From Hysterangium stoloniferum (Eukaryota; Basidiomycota; Agaricomycetes; Hysterangiales; Hysterangiaceae), in contig WHVD01000204.1 of the NCBI GenBank assembly GCA_015178975.1, positions 62,001-126,000 of the forward strand: a DNA stretch of 64,000 nt, read 5' to 3'. Below the pieces are notes generated by a model. The model worked only from the letters and a program-made list of their open reading frames with translations. It was not told where the DNA came from and did no database searches. The position numbers and the translations under genes are program-made. Below are positions 60,940 through 64,000 of the stretch, piece by piece (position 1 is the stretch's first letter; the number at the start of each line of letters is the position of its first letter).

Positions 60940-61140
60940 AAAGTTCCACAACCACAATACCTCTGCACCTGCTGATACTGCTACAATATACTCTGCTTCA
61001 GTAGTGGAGAGAGTCACAATAGTTTGCAGTTTACTCTGCCAGCTAATTGCTCCAGTACCCATTTTAACAAAATATGCACATGTTACTGACCCAGTGCCTC
61101 AAACAACCCTTCTCATGTTTTATACTTCAGATGTATATTC
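60940..61140 (-). mobile_element. Ty1/Copia RNase H fragment
   Basis: The minus strand reads AYFVKMGTGAISWQSKLQ, then TIVTLSTTEAEYIVAVSAGA and EVLWLWN. This is the typical Copia RNase H end, with SWQSK and the TEAEY active-site block. Upstream the frame has stops. Confidence 0.85.
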
Positions 61141-61311
61141 CACATAACTCAAGGAATAAAAATGCAAAAATATCAAAACTATTTGTGAATATGCTCTATC
61201 ATATCTAGATTGTGGAAGCACAATACCATTACATAATCTCCAAATATGGAAATACTACAAATATTTATATACAAGAGGCTCATGAGAAGGGTTTTTTTGC
61301 TGACCACTCTG

Positions 61312-62127
61312 ACTGTTAGGATATGTACAGGGCGGGTCTCCAGAGAAACCCAAGGAATATCTGGTAGGACTTGGCTTCAGCTTATAGGCTGCACCCTCGC
61401 TAGATCGTGTTGTCCAATTTCAGACAGGTGGACGGGAATCCCGGGGAGTCCGGGTGGGGGTCGTGGGTCGTGAGTTGTAAGTCGGAGGTCATGGGTCGTG
61501 AGTTGAGACTGGTGAGAGAGATAGATATGCCGGAGCCCGTGGGCTCTGACTAGTGCGAGTGGTGTGAATCAAGTAGGGTTTTAGAGCGGAAAATGTATTA
61601 GATTACTGGGGGGAATCTAAGCCGATTTTCTGACTGGATTGTATGTACAACATCTGCCAGTTTAAATAGACTGTGGAGTAAATGTCATACCGAATCCAGT
61701 AATAATGAAACGAAATGAGCAAAACATAAAATGGGAATAGTAAACACCAAATTGGTGTTAGGAACGGGATGGAACAGAGCGGAGTCTGAATAGTGACAAA
61801 TCATAAACCATAACGGGAAATGGAGCGGGAGCGGAGTCTGAATCGTGACAGGTCATTTGACTAAAATGGGAACGGGGCTCTGTTAGAGAGGTGACGGGTT
61901 TTCTGAGTGGGGTCCGGTGACTGATGCGTGGGACGAGGTCGGACATAGACAGAGACGGAGTCCGGTGAGTATTCCGGTGACTGAAACACAACATAACGAA
62001 GACGAACGTAGACAAGTCTGACATACGGAGTCCGGTGGGAATTCTGGTGAACTGATAATGGGTGTGTATAGGGCGTGGGTGCATATAAGTTGGTGCCCGG
62101 AGTCTGGTGGGATTTCCGGTCATAACA
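61312..62127. mobile_element. Solo LTR, 816 bp, perfect target duplication CTGAC
   Basis: Starts TGTTAGGATATGTACAGGG and ends GGATTTCCGGTCATAACA-type (last bases TCATAACA). CTGAC flanks it at 61307-61311 and 62128-62132. It shares the core GACTTGGCTTCAGCTTATAG with the 47474, 57769 and 58273 LTRs but is otherwise a different family, more GC-rich. Confidence 0.93.
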
Positions 62128-62150
62128 CTGACCCACAAAACTACTTATAT

Positions 62151-62237
62151 TCAGTACTTGGCATAGCCACCCTTTGCCTTCAACATAGCTGCAACCCTCC
62201 TAGGCATACCCCCAATCAAATTCTGACACACCTCTGG
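62151..62237 (-). mobile_element. Tc1/mariner transposase C-terminal fragment
   Basis: The minus strand reads PEVCQNLIGGMPRRVAAML, then KAKGGYAKY and a stop. This matches the usual end of Tc1-type DDE transposases (SMPRRI..V..AKGG.T.Y). Nothing upstream of it in this frame is recognisable as DDE core. Confidence 0.75.
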
Positions 62238-62269
62238 TCTACATTGCATCATATGGTTAGTACAAAGAC

Positions 62270-62490
62270 AGAAACTCTGAGATATCTCTATGTATCACAA
62301 GACTTCATGCAATGAATGACATACCTTGCTTGTTTATTGCAGGATGGTTGTGCTTCTGGGGAGGTGTCCATTTGGGAACCGTTTGCAGCCACAGAGGGAC
62401 TAAAAGATGAAAAAAAGATGAAAATAAAGAATGTGGAATATGCAGTAAAGGGAGTGTATTGATTTGATAGTTGGTCTGTTGGTATGGCCT
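62270..62490. repeat. Dispersed repeat, right copy (partner at 4380-4600)
   Basis: See the left copy for shared blocks. The neighbouring ACAGAAACTCTGAGATATCT block recurs at about 62795, together with GGTCTACATTGCATCATATGG-like sequence, so part of this unit is also present there. Confidence 0.8.
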
Positions 62491-63311
62491 CAGTGTGAGA
62501 TACTTACACATTCACCAGGGTCTTACTACTAATCCCATCACTATCCAGGGGAAGTGGGGGTAGTGGTCTAGACATTGTCATTGTCATATATATACTTAGC
62601 ATGGTTACTCACACTTGGAGGATGTAATCTTACTTTGAATGGGACATTCAAAGTTTCAGAATGTACTCCCAGAAATTGGGGTGATGACAATGACCACATC
62701 ACAAACTAACCTGTCTAAGGAGTTACATTTGGGGGTGGAAATGTTGCAGGGGATGTTGGGTAGTGGTCTACATTGCCATCATATGGTCAGTATGAAGACA
62801 GAAACTCTGAGATATCTTACATGCACTGCCATTTTTTTAGTTTGGGTGGGTCACCAGCTTCGATCCTCCATCTGCGGTGATAACAAATTAGTATGACTCA
62901 CTTCCATTAATCGAGGCATATCAGCAACTTACAATTATGATGTGGGTGGGGGGGTGGTTGTGGTCATGGGGAAAAGTTGTTTGGAGAGAAAGAGTGAGCT
63001 GGTCTATGTACTTGTTTTTCGACAAACAGAAATGAACAATAATTTATTAGACCCTAAGTCTCTAACAATTCATTTATCAACCAATGGAATAGGCTGTCAT
63101 AAAACCACAGATTTTCCTGATAGCCATCTCACCTATTTCAACATTCCTTTGAACAGACACACTATGGAAGAAGCTGGGCACAAGGATCAGGATAAGGGGC
63201 ACCCAAGAAGAATTGCTGTGAGATATCTTCGCCCATTTCTCATTCAATAATAAATTTGAAATGCTGTTTGAACCTTGTCCTTGAAATCTGAAGGTATCAA
63301 CTGCCGCAACT
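62491..63311. other. Accessory DNA with repeat pieces, no supportable gene
   Basis: Holds the partial second copy of the 62236-62290 block at 62764-62815. Open frames are unsupported. Confidence 0.45.
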
Positions 63312-63731
63312 ATGCCTTGGCCACCCAACATCATCAGCAAGTTTGACAGCATTCCCCAGTGATACTAAGGCCACCTGCTATAGACCTTACAACTAGCTCC
63401 TGTTCACCTTGTTTCCACTCAACGATTCACTGCCTTTGAATCTATAGTTCCCCTCCATGTTCTCTGTGGTGTCAGTGCCATGGGAATGCAGCCTTTCTTC
63501 TATACAAAGTTTTGTAATCAACTGATTGTGTCCCTCTCTACTCCAACCCACCCCACCCTGATGATGGACACGCTGTGGTGGACACACTGGAATTGGAACA
63601 TCCTTACAGATGAGGGAGAGGAGAAATTTCGAGCTATAGTGCACAATATCATAGAGCATTGTGAATCTCTTCAAAACAATTGGTATGTTGTTGACCCACG
63701 TGCACGCATGGCCCATATAGAAACGGAATGA
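63312..63731 (+). pseudogene. ELK/QLK-family protein, copy 3, internally deleted
   Basis: Begins with the same CCGCAACT-ATGCCTTGG context as copy 1, but after MPWPPNIISKFDSIP it hits TGA and lacks the central part with the ELK strand. The C-terminal part (MGMQPFFYTKFCNQLIVSLS, then WNWNILTDEGEEKFRAIV and HNIIEHCESL) aligns with the end of copies 1 and 2. Confidence 0.75.
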
Positions 63732-64000
63732 TATGCAGTTGCAGGATTTCATGTGTCTGGTATGAAACCTGAATGTGTTATCTTAATCAGACGTGCATAC
63801 TTCAGAAAACTTGAATTATGCAACTATAGACCACCATTAATAGTTACATTACTCACTCTCTCTAAAAAAGCCTCTGGATTTGTTGCAGTGGAATGAAAAA
63901 TGCACATGTCAACAACTTGGCATAGTCCCTTACCTCCACATTAACCCCTCCACCATGTCTCTTGTCAAAGACCCACTTGACATTTGTGGGACAACCCAGT

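Overview
The window is fungal nuclear DNA, most likely from an Agaricomycete (mushroom-forming Basidiomycota). The genes are cut by many short introns of about 50-60 nt with GT-AG and occasional GC-AG borders, and they sit close together. The gene content (UNC-50, C1D/Rrp47, calcineurin A, SHMT, an NRPS-like adenylate reductase, a DAL5-type MFS transporter) and the retroelement types also fit. No bacterial, organellar or phage feature was seen. The exact species cannot be named from the sequence.

Layout. Bases 1-9500 are accessory DNA. They hold a decayed Ty3/Gypsy pol fused to a decayed Ty1/Copia gag-protease, a 17-bp minisatellite, two members of a small gene family with a C-terminal ELK/QLK motif, and a solo LTR with a perfect 5-bp target duplication. 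Bases 9500-41500 are a gene-rich core. In order they carry a C1D/Rrp47-like exosome cofactor (-), an A-T-R NRPS-like reductase (-), a RUS/DUF647 membrane protein (-), UNC-50/Gmh1 (-), a divergent pair of IucA/IucC-type siderophore synthetases (- and +), a WW-domain low-complexity protein (-), cytosolic serine hydroxymethyltransferase (-), calcineurin A (+) and a carboxylesterase-like gene that has lost its nucleophile serine (+). Bases 41500-64000 are again accessory. They contain a MITE, a small possible secreted-protein gene, an inverted duplication of the 5' end of an MFS transporter around 8.5 kb of repeats, the intact MFS transporter, and a dense set of solo LTRs, several nested in one another. 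A third, broken member of the ELK/QLK family and a Tc1/mariner transposase tail lie near the right end.

The most notable system is at 20.3-25.7 kb. Two paralogous NRPS-independent (IucA/IucC) siderophore synthetase genes stand head to head over a 638-bp shared promoter. That promoter carries five perfect copies of ATCAGATAA, which matches ATCWGATAA, the published target of fungal iron-responsive GATA repressors. This suggests an iron-regulated carboxylate siderophore locus in a basidiomycete, a group better known for NRPS-made hydroxamate siderophores. The A-T-R reductase 5 kb away could be a partner, but nothing in the sequence proves that.

The second theme is the solo-LTR record. Five LTRs have perfect 5-bp target duplications or sit in an expanded C-run, and two more have 4/5 matches. 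Two LTRs are inserted 15 bp apart in one Gypsy integrase relic, and two others sit inside a third LTR. Their order of insertion can be read directly from the sequence.
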